Positions 20,073 to 32,090 of a DNA stretch of 64,000 nt are shown in pieces. The DNA comes from Agarophyton chilense (lineage: Eukaryota; Rhodophyta; Florideophyceae; Gracilariales; Gracilariaceae): NCBI GenBank assembly GCA_030374765.1, contig JARGXX010000088.1, positions 2,356,001-2,420,000 on the forward strand, read 5' to 3'. The position numbers and the translations under genes were made by a program. The notes below the pieces were generated by a model. It saw only the letters and a program-made list of their open reading frames with translations, was not told where the DNA came from and did not search any database. Each line of letters opens with the position of its first letter. The stretch's first letter is position 1.

Positions 20073-20779
20073 CACTTGAGTCAAAAACGATTCCAATTCA
20101 ATGAGGCACGCCATGTTCTTTTGTTGAAGGCAGTCAATGCGTCTCACGCTCACGTGCAGCGACAACGCTGTATAAATCTCTGTTCAACGCGGCAACCCGA
20201 AGAAAAGAAGCCACGCTGAGGACGTTGACTCCAACGAAGAAATCAAAAAAATGATTCAAAAAGATTACATTGCGCGACGCACGCCAGATGAAGCCAAACT
20301 CGTCTTTGAGGGTTATCGCTTTGTCTTAAAAATACAAGCTCACAAGGCTTCCAAGCACCAGCTCGATCTACATTGGAAGCGTGCAGCTGTTGAAAAAGAG
20401 AATAACAAGCATCCGCGAAGAAACGCAAGAAAATGGTGCAAGTGTTTTTCTCTACTTTCCAAGGAACTTTTTTTGAGGTCAGAATGCTTTTGAAGCACCT
20501 TTTATCCCGCGCTTGCATCGCGAGTGCCCCGAATATTGCTACCTTTGTGCCCTCAATGCACCGCTACGAGTCCTTCGCCGTTTGCGGGTGGTATTGTAAC
20601 GAAACATTTTTACATGGTTTAATAACGTTATGGAAAATGGGGAGAGCATTTAATATACGACTGAGTCTAACCTTTATGGCCAAAACACACTTTGATGTTT
20701 CAGAGCACACACAAGGGTACGTAGAAAAGCGCCATGGTCACTTTGAAAACGCACAGTAAGCGGAAGTAATGTTGTGGAT

Positions 20780-21640
20780 AGAATATTTTTTGACGTCTTT
20801 ATAGGTGAATTACGTGGATTCTCTTACCACTCTCATTTTCTTGTCGTACAGGGCTTGCGTCGGCATTGAGATTAATCTTGCATAAGCTATCTGTATCCAC
20901 AGCCATAACACATACGCTGCATCGCCGTACACGCAAAACTACCGCCCTTTGATAGCACGATCCATTTGTAACTGCTTGGACAATATACGCTTACGCAGCA
21001 TGGCTGTGTTGTGCCTCCACGCTTTCTCAGGCCAATAAAGGTTGAATATCAATACATCCGGGGTCGAAAGGCTTTGATATACTAGACAATTGAATCAATT
21101 TTGTCCCGAATTATATCTCTTAGCAAGGATCCGTGTCTACCTGGACGGCTAATCTTCACCTTTGTGCAATCGATAAACCCTACGCAGTTATCAAATGGTT
21201 CCCTCTTTTGTGTTATGGCAGCAGCATATTTTTCAACCATCTTCTGCATCAAAGCAGAGCAAAAAGAAGTTATGAGTGCCTCTTTTCCTGGAAGAACGTC
21301 TCTACTACTTCCGAAAATATCTCACTCATGGCCGCTGAGTGCATTTCAAAGGTCGTCTCCAAACAAATCCACCTTTAAGGTGTGCTCAGATTGAAAAGCC
21401 TGATACAATTCTCCGTCACGAGCTGAGAGCGATAGCGATTGCGTTTCGTAACACCCGCACTCCACGACATCATCATATATATTCGCGGCAGCTTGCGCAG
21501 ACGGAAACGAAACAACTTGAAACATTGGTCGTCTCTGCATGCATTGAGGTTGAAAAAGGTGGATGAGACTAAGTAGAATCCGATTTTGGGCTTTATAATC
21601 TCTTCAAGTGCGGTATGAACGCTCGATAAGGCTTTCAATG
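20780..21640 (-). pseudogene. PIF/Harbinger transposase relic (Harbinger-3)
   Basis: A decayed minus-strand relative of the Harbinger-1 transposase. Recognisable pieces are the N-terminal FFNLNACRDDQCFKLFRF with TKRNRYR (21375-21640), then KREPFDNCVGFIDCTKVKI with SRPGRHGS (about 21120-21230) and YGDAAYVLWLWIQIAY (about 20860-20930), followed by an E-containing RVVRESTEFTYKDVK. The conserved FIDGT has become FIDCT, although the Asp remains. Several frameshifts separate the pieces. No partner gene is visible, so it is older than Harbinger-1. Confidence 0.65.
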
Positions 21641-22229
21641 TAGTTGAGAGGCCGCTGCCGCTGCTAACGGCAGCATAGAGCGTGCACCTTGCTCTGTGCT
21701 TTCAATCGAGCGTTTGGCGGATGGAAAAGTCTTTCTGCTGCATCTGGGTCACATGCTTTTGTAGTCGTACTCATTTTTCGACTCGTCAACGTGTAAGTAC
21801 GTTTTGCGTAATTTCATTTTGTACGCTCAAAGATTTTCTTTGTCTTTGAAATTGGGACTCACAAATGCTCCTTGTCATAAGAATTCTTTCTTTCGTGTGA
21901 GCTCTCCGCTATTCCAAAATTAACATTTTTGATCTTCTTGAAACGGCGCATATTCAAGGACTCACGACAATAATCACTACGGGTCAGACTCTCTGTTTTC
22001 CGGTTGGACATTCCGGATGTGTAAAGATTTCTTTAGCCTTATCACTTCGGCGTTAACCATAAGCAGCCTTGTACAATCTTTCAAAGGCTTCCCGAGAAGA
22101 GTTAACAACAAAAAGATATGTTTTTACTCTAAACCGAAAGCTGGTTTTTTTAGAACAGTTACGTGACACTACTTGCGTAAGTTTTTCGCTACGTTCTATA
22201 TCTTAGTTCTTAACCATTTTTACCACCTT

Positions 22230-23000
22230 TGTAGAGCAATCCCAGATGGGGTAATACCTCTCGGGTTTTCGAGTCCCTCTCTCGTGACGAAGGGTAACTC
22301 AGCGAACGAGCCTTTGTGCCACCGATGCGTGGGTGTAATACCACGGTGGTTCAGGAAATACCTACGAAGGTCTTGAACCCAGAAAAGGGGGGAAGAATCA
22401 AAGGGGGATGCAAGGACAAGGATATTCCGTGGAAAACGGCAAAGTACAAGGCGAAAATGTGGGTCGAAATAGGACCCACGACAAAGCGTACAGACCTATG
22501 AAAGGGGTATCCACACTGGATAAGCAAAATAATGACTGGTAAAAACAACCCTATACAGGGGCGGTGTACTGACCTAAACATAGGAAAACCAACAAAAGAA
22601 AGAAACACACCAATAACGATGGTACAGTGACGCCTGAGCTTCCCGAGGGGATAAATTAGCCGAACCGGTCGCGGTTCCTCCCTTTAAGAGATGGAGACTC
22701 GCGTAGGTGACTTAATTTAGAGCCAAGCACTCGGTTACCATTTACTTGGCGGTAGCGAAGACGGTGAAGCCATCGCTTCAGTCTATTCTAGCCAGTGAAC
22801 TACACGTGTAGACTATAGTAGTGCAAACCAACCCTGGCCCATACACGTATCATTCGTGTAACCCCAGCCTTGCACGTCCATCCGTCCACTACGGTGCTAC
22901 TGTAGGGACTTAATTAACATACCTTCTATAGTGTCTAAAATACTAAAAACTAATAGTACTTATAAAATCACCAACTTGGTCCCCGATATATCGGACTCCA
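22230..23000 (+). repeat. Possible old gypsy-type LTR with primer site
   Basis: The segment starts TGTAGAGCAA, the same ten bases that begin the chromovirus LTRs at 49850 and 60710, and ends GGACTCCA. Six bases later comes TGGTGCCCCGACCGGG (23007-23022), similar to the TGGTCTCCCGACTTAG that follows the chromovirus 5' LTR. It could be a 771-bp LTR of a related, older element. No internal coding domain is recognisable downstream, so the call rests on the ends and the putative primer site. Confidence 0.38.
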
Positions 23001-23022
23001 TATGAATGGTGCCCCGACCGGG

Positions 23023-24500
23023 TATACGCGCACGCGTTGCTGTACAACCTTCACAGACTTTCCGCTCTGTAGAAGCACCCCTGCAAAGATTCAGAACTCT
23101 TCTTACACGGAACGTGTCCTTTTTCTACGGCGAAGGGCCTTCAATTGAGATAATGGACTGGACGAGGTTCCTTTGTTCACCCGCTAACGCCTTACCGATC
23201 CTGTGTATTGCGGAAAACGCCTCGAAGATTTTTTCATGAGCTTTCTCTTCAAGCGGCAGTCGCTTTACTACAGCCTAGGCGGAAGACTCCTCACGTTTAA
23301 TAAACGTTAAGGAATTGATGTAAAAAAATGATGTTTTTGGGAGTGCTTGTTTTTTAAGATCGTCCGAGGAAGAACTTCAAGACATCAGAGCCCCTTTCAT
23401 AGAGATGTAAATCCTTGAAAAAGCAGAGCTGAAACTCATTTTACTGGATATTTTCGACTATGTGCTTCTACACTACCTTAATTGCTGCTTTCAGTGTTAA
23501 AGCAACAGACTAACCAAAAAAAACATTTGTATTATTTTTGCTAAAGCGCCATTATGGAAATCGGCGCCAGCGACGGTTGAAAAAGTGCAAACCCCGCTGG
23601 CACTTCGTCCATGAGTGGTCCAGCAATTCCAGAATACTAGACGCATTTAGCGACCCAGCGAATACCAATACATTATCCATTTTTATTGGTAGTTTACTAA
23701 CAAGCTCCTGCACACACTGCCGTACGTCTTGTGATATTCGACGAGAGACTGTAAGATTTTCGATAGAGGGAGGATGTCCACAGAAAACACAGTAGGAAGA
23801 AGGCGCCGCCTTTCGAGCCACTTTTCTTAAAAACGGAAGAATGTGCGTGAATGAGGGTGGTCAGGAGAGCCTTAAGAAAAGAACAACATCTGTAGACACG
23901 AGATGATTTTCCAGGTACGGCGGTACGTAAGACACATGGGATCGGCTCGACATCCCTTGTTCGCTCAAAAAAGAACAACAAGGCTACAAAAACACCACAC
24001 CAAACAAACAATAAAGAAGCGGTAAACAGCCCCAAGGGAGAGAATATCTTCGGAACAAGATTTATACTCAATTTGATCAGCATAGGGGCTATGGGTGCTC
24101 TTTAGTCGATGGCATCTTTAGAATTCCTAGCGAACAACAAGATAGTGGTAAGTTGGTTGTTAGTTGGCCTCTGCATTCCTCATCGGGGGCCATGCTCCGT
24201 TTCTTGTGCGAGGAGGCAAAAGAGCTACTGTACTGTTATGTCTTTACTTTTGTGTTCCACAAGATACTTTAATCTAAAATAAACGGATTAATTATTCTTT
24301 GGTCACACCGTACAAATGTAGAGTAGTACAGTGATATTAAAATAATTTTATTTTCCAAGCATTCCCTGAAGTATTCTTCTTATAATATCTCGTTACCGAG
24401 TACAGTACCAAAAATAGCTTATGAATGCCGTATATCGACTAGGATGATTTTCGATCATTCGATTCGAAGTGCATCCCAAATGCTACATTATGTCAATGTA
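23023..24500. other. AT-rich interval, one unassigned ORF
   Basis: No conserved gene is recognised. The minus-strand ORF at 23552-23821 (89 codons) starts with a CxxC pair (YCVFCGHPPS) and contains DNVLVFAGSLNASSILELL; it could be a fragment of a real protein but has no recognised family. The rest shows only short ORFs. Confidence 0.3.
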
Positions 24501-24539
24501 TTTGCGCCCCTTCGTTGGTGCTTGGTTTTTTGCCATCAA

Positions 24540-25946
24540 TATGGCCAAGCGGTTGTCAATATAATGAGACGTTGGGCTGTCCATCGATTTTTGAGTGTTT
24601 TGCAGGAGCTTTCGTAGCTATGTTGAGTGTCTGGTTGCGACTGTGGCTGATATATATTCGAATTCTTTTTTTGAAAGCCCAACCACATTCTGCTTTTGTG
24701 GCAACCAGGGAAGCGGTGTACACTGGATGCAGTGGAATGTGCCTGAGATGGACTTCCGAGTGTTCTCGTTGGAAAAGTCAGCGCCATTGTAAACTGGTAG
24801 AGATTGCTCAGAACTTGCCCAAGTGTGGGTGTAAGGGTAAAGAATTCTGTCAGTCTTTGTTCCTTATAGATACCGCAGAAGGCATTTCAATTCTTGTTGC
24901 ATACGCGATATGAGGTCTTTTGAAGTCCGATATACAGCGAATATCTCCAAGAGGTTGACAATATAGTGCGGACTTTGCCGGTGATACAGGTTCGGAGGGA
25001 AGTTACTGATCACGTGTGTTGAGATTGTTGTAAGGTGTGAGTGTGCGATTGAAGTCCTGCATTTCGGTTTGCAATAAAGTAATGTCGACTGCATCGCGCT
25101 GTGAGGGGTGGATTACAGTTGCGGTTCGTGTAATTTTCTAGTTCAGCGAACGGGTGGGGTGTCCGAGTCTCTTAATTTTGAATTTTGTAAGCAGTTGCAG
25201 TTACAGCTCGTCGATGAGGGTCTAGGTTGATTCTGGCTCGAAGAAGCCGTCAATGGTTGTCAAAAGGATGGTATTTTTACTTTCTGTATGCTTTTTGTAG
25301 AGAAATAGATCGCGTCCCGAAGGAGTAAACCAGAGTGAGTAGAGAAATCGAAGGAGGCCGTGGCTATAGTAATATGCCGCGGGTGGTGATCCGTAGATGT
25401 TTCCTACTAATAATTTTCCGTAAGTATCTGGAAGATGGAAGGTGCCATTGAGTCATGAAAATTTTTTGTAGACGGGACGGTCATGCTGATAATGTTCATG
25501 TAGGTAGACTTACTTGATATCGAAGTGTTCCAATGGCTCGTTTGTTGTCGTACGTAGTGCCATGAGCAGACTTTGTGTGGGACGATCGGCGGTGTAAGTC
25601 GTTGTATGGTTGGGATCATCATAGAGGCATTTCTTCATTGGGTCCCATCGAAGATACGCCGTGCCTTTCGCTGAGCTATGTGTCCTTCTGCGGACCTTTT
25701 GTCACAGTACGACATCATCAATATTATTACTGTGCTACGCAGTAGTATGAAGTCTGGTGATATCCATTTTATACTATCGTGAGAGTCGAGGTTGTTGAGC
25801 TCTGTACCGTTCGCTGGCTGCCATGCGTGTGAATCGGTTATTTTACTCGCTTGAGCTAGGCTTGCGGAGGGTGTGGTATTGATGGTTATTGTGGTTCTCT
25901 TCCATCTTTTGTGCATGACTGCAGACTTGAATGCTACTGAGGTCAT
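24540..25946 (-). mobile_element. Ty1/copia relic (Copia-3)
   Basis: Minus-strand remains of a copia pol. RNase H residues at about 24590-24780 (KSISGTFHCIQ, ATVATRHST) match the corresponding part of Copia-1, and reverse-transcriptase pieces lie at about 25400-25946 (EPLEHFDIKSAYLHE; AQRKARRIFDGTQ). Gag, protease and integrase were not found. Heavily broken with many breaks; clearly older than Copia-1. Confidence 0.65.
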
Positions 25947-26330
25947 GTGTGTGATATCCGTTTGCTTCGTTTATGGGTGGAAGTCTTCTGCGAGTATATG
26001 CTGGTATGTGTTGCTTTGAAGTTCGAGCGCCATTAGATGTGTGAGAAAAGTGGCATACATAAAGCGTGCCGGGTCGGTTTGGAGCTCCAATTTTTTTTGT
26101 TTAGTCGTAGACTGGGAAAGTTTACAGTGAACCAAATCTCTAGAAGTGATTTAAGGTTGATTTACTATTGCACAATAGTTGGAAGGAGGAATTGTTGACA
26201 ATTCTGTTAGGCAAAAGGTTCTATTTGAATACTGTATCTGTGGAGGCGGACTTGACGGCGTTGTTTACGAGCAGGGACACCGCCGTAAGGGGCACCGCCC
26301 CCGCGCTGAGTTTTTTTCTGTTACTCACAA

Positions 26331-26350
26331 GATATCTCCGCGGAGATATC
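26331..26350. repeat. Perfect 20-bp palindrome
   Basis: GATATCTCCGCGGAGATATC reads the same on both strands. It lies 36 bp before the 31-bp tandem array. Confidence 0.9.
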
Positions 26351-26386
26351 GTGGGAGATAAACTAAAAAGAAATACCTTCCACCTA

Positions 26387-26590
26387 ACATGGCGCTCCCA
26401 CTGTGGCCCGCCCCTGGACATAGCGCACCGGAGTTGGTACGCCCGAGAAAATGGCGCACCGTAGGTGGCGCGCCCAAGAAAATGGCGTGCGGGAGAGAGC
26501 GCGCCCGACAACATGGAGCACCGGAGTTGGCGCGTCCACGGACATGGTGCGCTGGCTGAGGCGTGCCCAAGAATACGGCGTTCTTGCTGG
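26387..26590. repeat. 31-bp minisatellite, six units plus a partial
   Basis: Six exact-length 31-bp units start at 26387, 26418, 26449, 26480, 26511 and 26542, each beginning ACATGG or AAATGG and containing a GGCGCGCCC-like segment; a partial seventh follows. The units are diverged in sequence but not in length. No spacer structure is present, so it is a minisatellite and not a CRISPR array. Confidence 0.85.
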
Positions 26591-26939
26591 AAACGAGATA
26601 AGTACAGGATCATGCGCGTAACGGAAGAAGTGGGAATTTTACTGACTAGAATGATGGGACCAGTCAGTAGGGCGTGCGTGTCTGGAGTAACAGAGTAAAC
26701 TTGCTCACATCATGGTGAGGTGCCTGGGATCTTGCGTGCGCACGTGCGGGGTTCTTGAAAACGTAAAGCATGCCACGCAGGTACGTCTGTGTTCTTGGAA
26801 TGCTTTTTTAATGTGCTAGATGGCAATATTGAATCGCAAACTCTTAAAATTTTTTATTGGAATTGCAGTTCGCTCCAGTTCACACTAGTTGCACTGTAAA
26901 AATTTAGTTGCTTGGAAATGTCGAATCTACTCCCCCTAG

Positions 26940-29900
26940 AACCCACATTTCTAGTCCCAGTTAGATAATAGCTAAACGTTTCCTTCCTTTTTCTCTACCG
27001 TGCTCTTCTCCCCAGGTGTAATATCTTTCACATCCAAATCCATCAAAACCTCTACCTCGTCCCCATCTCCACTTCTCATCGGCTTAATACCCTTTGTACT
27101 TCCCTCCCCCACTACCACAGTAGCATTCCTGCCACCCATCTTCAACGTCTTCGACAGTGTTTTCGAAATGCTAGTTCAACATTCAATTTCCGATAGTCGA
27201 AACAGAACCGCAATAGGGTTTCTACTCGTTTTGGTACAAGCACCACGGGTTTTACCCATTCCGTATTTGCGGGTTCAATCACACCTTCAAGAAGCATTAT
27301 CTGCACCTCCTGTACTTCTATTTCACGGGCTTTCGGACCGGCCCGATATGGCTGCTGATGGATAGGCTTGGCGCTGGGCTCCAAATATATGGGCTGCTGG
27401 GTGGCTTCTATCGTACTGAGCCGTCCCGACCACATGGTTTTGAATGGTTCCAATAGAGAAAGTATCCTTTCGGTTTCTTTCACCTTTAAGGACTATGTAT
27501 ACTTTCTCTCTCCAATCCCTCACCTCTCTATTTCCATGTTGGTGTTTGTTTTCTTTCTTTTTTCGGCGTTTTCCTTTACCTTCTGGTTTTCATTACCCCT
27601 CACGTTCCCCTCGTTTGCTTTCACGGCCACGTGAAACCATGATGGTTTCATTGTGAGGATGTGACCTGGGGATGGGAGCGCTAAACTTACAAGGGTACTT
27701 TTGAGAAGCTTTACCAAGTGGTTGCTAAAGTTGCTGAGGTATACCTTGAACGGTTTGTTCGGTATATTCTCGACAATTTCATTTGCCATCAAGGTCGTGT
27801 GCTTATCCACGAACCTGGCATGGTTCTGAATGGATATTATACCTGGTCGCGAGGATGTGACTTATACTACCAGTTAATGGGAAGGTAGAATAAATACCAC
27901 ATGGGCTAACCGGACCTTATTGTATATTGTACCTGCTGGTTGGTGTGCAATCTATCGTCTGGTGTTCTTTTTGTGGGGTCCTCTGCGTTCACCAATTAGT
28001 ATATGGCGTGGTCCATCGTTCAAAAGTACCATATAGGATCTAGGTAGAATATCCCGGATGTGGCAGTCAATGAACTATGTATCCAGAATGCAGTCCGTTG
28101 CCAATTGGTTGATCACGATAAAGCGGACTCTTATCTTTAGTTTTTTAACTATTACCATGAAAGTAAGGTAACCAAGAACTGAAGGAGGTTTACTGTTAGC
28201 ATCCACGAGTGTGTTATGCAATGTGCAGGGCTGTAACCCGTCCAAAAACCTCGGTAGTATTTGTCTGGCACTCACCAGATTGGGCCCCTCTCCTGTATCC
28301 AGGACGGTTACACATGGAACCAAATGGTTAGTAGTAAACCCAAGGGTGATGTTTACCTTAAAGTTATTTTTTGTTTGAGGGAGCATATAGTGACTGGGTC
28401 ATCAATACTCGCTTCCTGTTCAGTGATCAATCGGTATTCATCCATACATGAACCAGATGGTATTAGAAGGCCCTCCGAGTGGGCCCGGTAGTAGATGGCC
28501 TTCACTCCAACAGATTGGCGTTTTCCGCCTCGTGAAGGGGCTGAGTTTCCAGAGTCCCGTCTCTGAGCAAATTGGCCTGTTGATGTGCCATTAGGTGCGC
28601 ATCCTCTTTCCTCTCAGGACGAGCCCTTTCGGGTTGGGAACAGAAGACTTCCGGATGGTTCTGCTGCCGCACCTGTAAGAGATTGGCTCGTATCTGGGGA
28701 GCCAAGCTGGTACACCTCGTAGCAAAACGGTAACGGGATAAACAAAACCAGGAAGGGAGGTTGCCTGTTGCGGGGTCTCTTAACGCCGTTGTGGTTGGTC
28801 TTGGAAGGACCATATTAGGAAATGGCATTGGGGTTTTGTATGAAAGCTACCAACCAACTAGGTTAGCATATGGTACTGCAAAAACATGGTTTCGTTGGGC
28901 GGATACCATCGTTGAGGCAGTCGATGGTGGTTCCAACGATGAACAACGAGCTATTGAACTTGACAAGTAGGAGCTGGGGAGCGAATGTTTTCTGACCTGA
29001 GAGGAGTCAATCAGATGAATCCCTTGCCCATGAGATGTATGTCCAGCTGATCCGTCATTGGTCGTGGATGCTAATTCGATGCCGAAAACTGAGTGTTTCG
29101 GTTTATTCTTTGTCCCTTTCGGTATGGGTCCGCAGTTCTCTTCCCAATTAGTAGTGTGTCTCCTGGGCGCAGCGCATAACGCCTCAGTGCGTTGTAATCT
29201 ACCTTATGGTTTGTACCAAGGTTATTCCTTAACTTAGACGTTATTTGTCTGTCAATGTTATCAGCATACGTTGACTTTACCCTTTCGGTAGTAAAAACGC
29301 TACCGCATCGGGACGCCGTCGCCCAGAGTGAGCGTGCGTAGTCCAATTCGGTTTATCCTGCTCTTTGATGGTGTGTGAGCACCTCATAGTAGGCCTTTTG
29401 AATCACCTCATCGGTTGCTTAGGTTTTCCATCAAAAATTCACCACCTGTGGGTATGTACTCACCAATTCTGTCTGTTCATCATCCACCGCCACGGTATTG
29501 ACCTGTAAGTGGCTGTGGAACATGTCGCCGGTGTGATTTTTGAGGTAAAAATGAAGTATCCACATCGCGGCATCTTCTGAAAACCCATCTTGGTCACAAG
29601 CTATCTTGAACCCCTGAAGAAAGTCTATCATAGCCATGGGATCATCTCCCGCGAAACAGGTGTCTCTCATCTGGAAACGAACCTTCCGATGATGCTTACG
29701 TATCTTTTCAACAACCTCTTCGGTATACTAAGAGATCTTTTTTCCAATCTATAGCAATGATAGTCGACCCCCTTTGTAAGAAGGTCGTTCAACGGAACGA
29801 TCATCTGCAGGTCGTGATGGCTGTCGAAATCTGACCCCGACGAATAATACCGTTTGGTCTTAACCTTCCGGTTATTCTTCTCCTTCTTACGACGAAAATT

Positions 29901-31027
29901 ATTACTGCTGTTCGGTGCACCTTTTCGGCTGTCATCCGGTGACCAAACTGATTCGGTTTCCGAGCTCAAAGAGTCAGGGTCTGACCGGCGACCCCTTCTT
30001 CGTTGCCGTTTTGGGTTTCTTCTTTTTATTATTAGATGGTAGTCGGTGTCGCTCCTCTTCCGAGCTCGACGACCCATCTTTACCACCAGGATCTTCGACA
30101 ATGGCTTTCTCCGCAGCTCAACCGACAGGTTGCGGTAGATAAGTATACTCTGGGCCCTCAGATGCTGGAGGCTCTGCGCCTTTCCGAATTCGGTCATGCG
30201 GGTTCTCAATAGTTTGCAAAATTAAAAGGTTTGTTCGGAGATCACCGAAAACACCATGAATTTTCCGAAAAGGGGCCTCTATCTCAACAGTGTGTTTTTT
30301 CGCCTCTACTTTTGGTGGGAAAACCGCATGATTCTGTAAGGATAGCGTCACCAATTGGTCGATTTGTCCTCTTACCTCGATCTCAGGGTAATTGATGAAA
30401 ATTCCGGCACAAGGTCCATCACTTCCTGATAGAGACGATCAACCACCACACAGGTAATTGCATCGATGTCCAGACGAGGACCAGGGGTTATTTCTTTTGA
30501 CCAACCAAATTGGTATTTCGGGCTTCTCTCGAGGGACTTTCTGGCTCTGGTCCTGTCGCTTCGACGTGAGTGGTCCTCGGTTTCCTAAGAAGTTCCTCCG
30601 TTTTGTCGAGGATTGGTTGTGCAAGTCCTTCCCGTGGAGGAAGATCACCAACTGGTGCACCAGGCGCCTTAGTGATGCGCCTCGGCGCGTTTTTCGATGA
30701 TTGGTCCATTGGAATAAACTTATGAGTCAGCGGTTGCTGTTTCAGTGACTCCTTCACCAAACGGTACGAAATAAACTCCAAGTCATCCTTTCCAATTCCG
30801 AAAGTGGTGAACACCAACTTCTCAGTCGGGAGACCAAAATGTGGTATAAACCAAAACGATAGCGAGTGGTTTAAAACCTGTATGTTCAAGGAAGCGTGGG
30901 ATGTGCTCGATCTAGGAGGAGGAGATTGAGGATACCTGTAAGGTGTGGCAGCACCAGCCACTGGAAGGTGCAACGGTACCAGCGCGCTTACTGAGGCCCC
31001 GTTGGTAGAAGAAGATGCACAGGGCAC
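26940..31027 (-). mobile_element. Ty3/gypsy relic (Gypsy-1)
   Basis: Minus-strand remains of a gypsy element related to the chromovirus at 49850-61624. Gag pieces lie at 29431-31027 (for example FAGDDPMAMIDFLQGF), protease at 28075-28386 (VLDTGEGPNLV) and the start of reverse transcriptase at 27142-27483 (QPYRAGPKAREIE, VIEPANTEWVKPVVLVPK). A purine-rich stretch near 26930-26945 may be the 3' polypurine tract. Heavily broken with many breaks; LTRs were not matched. Confidence 0.75.
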
Positions 31028-31430
31028 GCGGGTCTAGAAAACCATAAGGACACCAGGCTTTCCTTTATGATCGACTGTAGAAACCAATAGGGGTAAATGT
31101 AGTCAAGTAGGTGCTTGTCTTTACAATAAAAACAGGGGTGGCCATGCTTGGTGAGGATATTTCTCACCAGCCACCCGACCTACGGCGGCACTCCTCGCCA
31201 CGGTGCCACGAAGAGATGCGCTTGAGTTGGGCCTCCCTATCCACTTACTCTTATCTAAATAATACTAAATTTGCGAAAAGCTAAGCCAATTGCTAAATTA
31301 ACAACTGTGGTACACGGCGCATACCGGCAACCATCCAGGCCCACCAAGTGGCATAACTACCTTATCAGTGTAGCTCACTATACTACATCCTTCCCTTTTT
31401 TGGGGGTTTCATCACATTGGAATCATCCAG
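31028..31430. other. Interval without recognised gene, possible Gypsy-1 LTR
   Basis: Position suggests the 5' LTR of Gypsy-1 (minus strand), but no second copy was found. A short hairpin (TGGTGAG...CTCACCA) lies at about 31150-31173. Confidence 0.3.
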
Positions 31431-32090
31431 TGAATTGATCAAGGTCGCGTTGCACGATTTCACCGAACTCAAGTAGAGTCCACCACCAAACGTAGGCAAC
31501 TATAAAGTTTGAGATAAAGGACTGTTGGGTTTCGCAGCAGGATCTGCAAGGTTGACTTTCCGGGTACCCGTATCATTCAGTTGATGTTCTTGGTCTCAAA
31601 CTAGTATCAAATCACACTGGAATCAGCTTTGATAGTCGGTCTATCGAGCTACGGCATGCAGACAGTGTGGAGAATAGGTCTTTGGAGTCGAAAATAATAA
31701 GAAATTTGACGTTGACCTTCAAAGAAGCCTCAAACGCTTTCACTATTGTCTATACGACCACTGGCTTCATATGAGGGCAAAATTACAACATCGATAAAAT
31801 TTGTAAACTTTGTCCATTTCCTTAAATTTTTGTGCCTAGACGTTTTCAACACTTTCTTCTTCTCTGGCGTCAACCTCAAAGATCACGAACAATCGTCCAC
31901 AACCTGTAAACACATCATCTTTACTTCATTCTTTCATAATTTATCAAACATATCATCATCTATGGATCCCCTTCGTGTAGTGGGAAACAGAGTACATGCC
32001 CGCGCACGTCTCACCACATGAGAGAGCGACTGTAAACGCTCCTTTTTAACGCAATGGAAAACAAAACTGGTCAGCGGAAGTGTTACCAAA

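Noticed and set aside
26387-26590. CRISPR-like array
   Set aside because: Units are contiguous diverged 31-mers without unique spacers, in a eukaryotic setting; it is a minisatellite.
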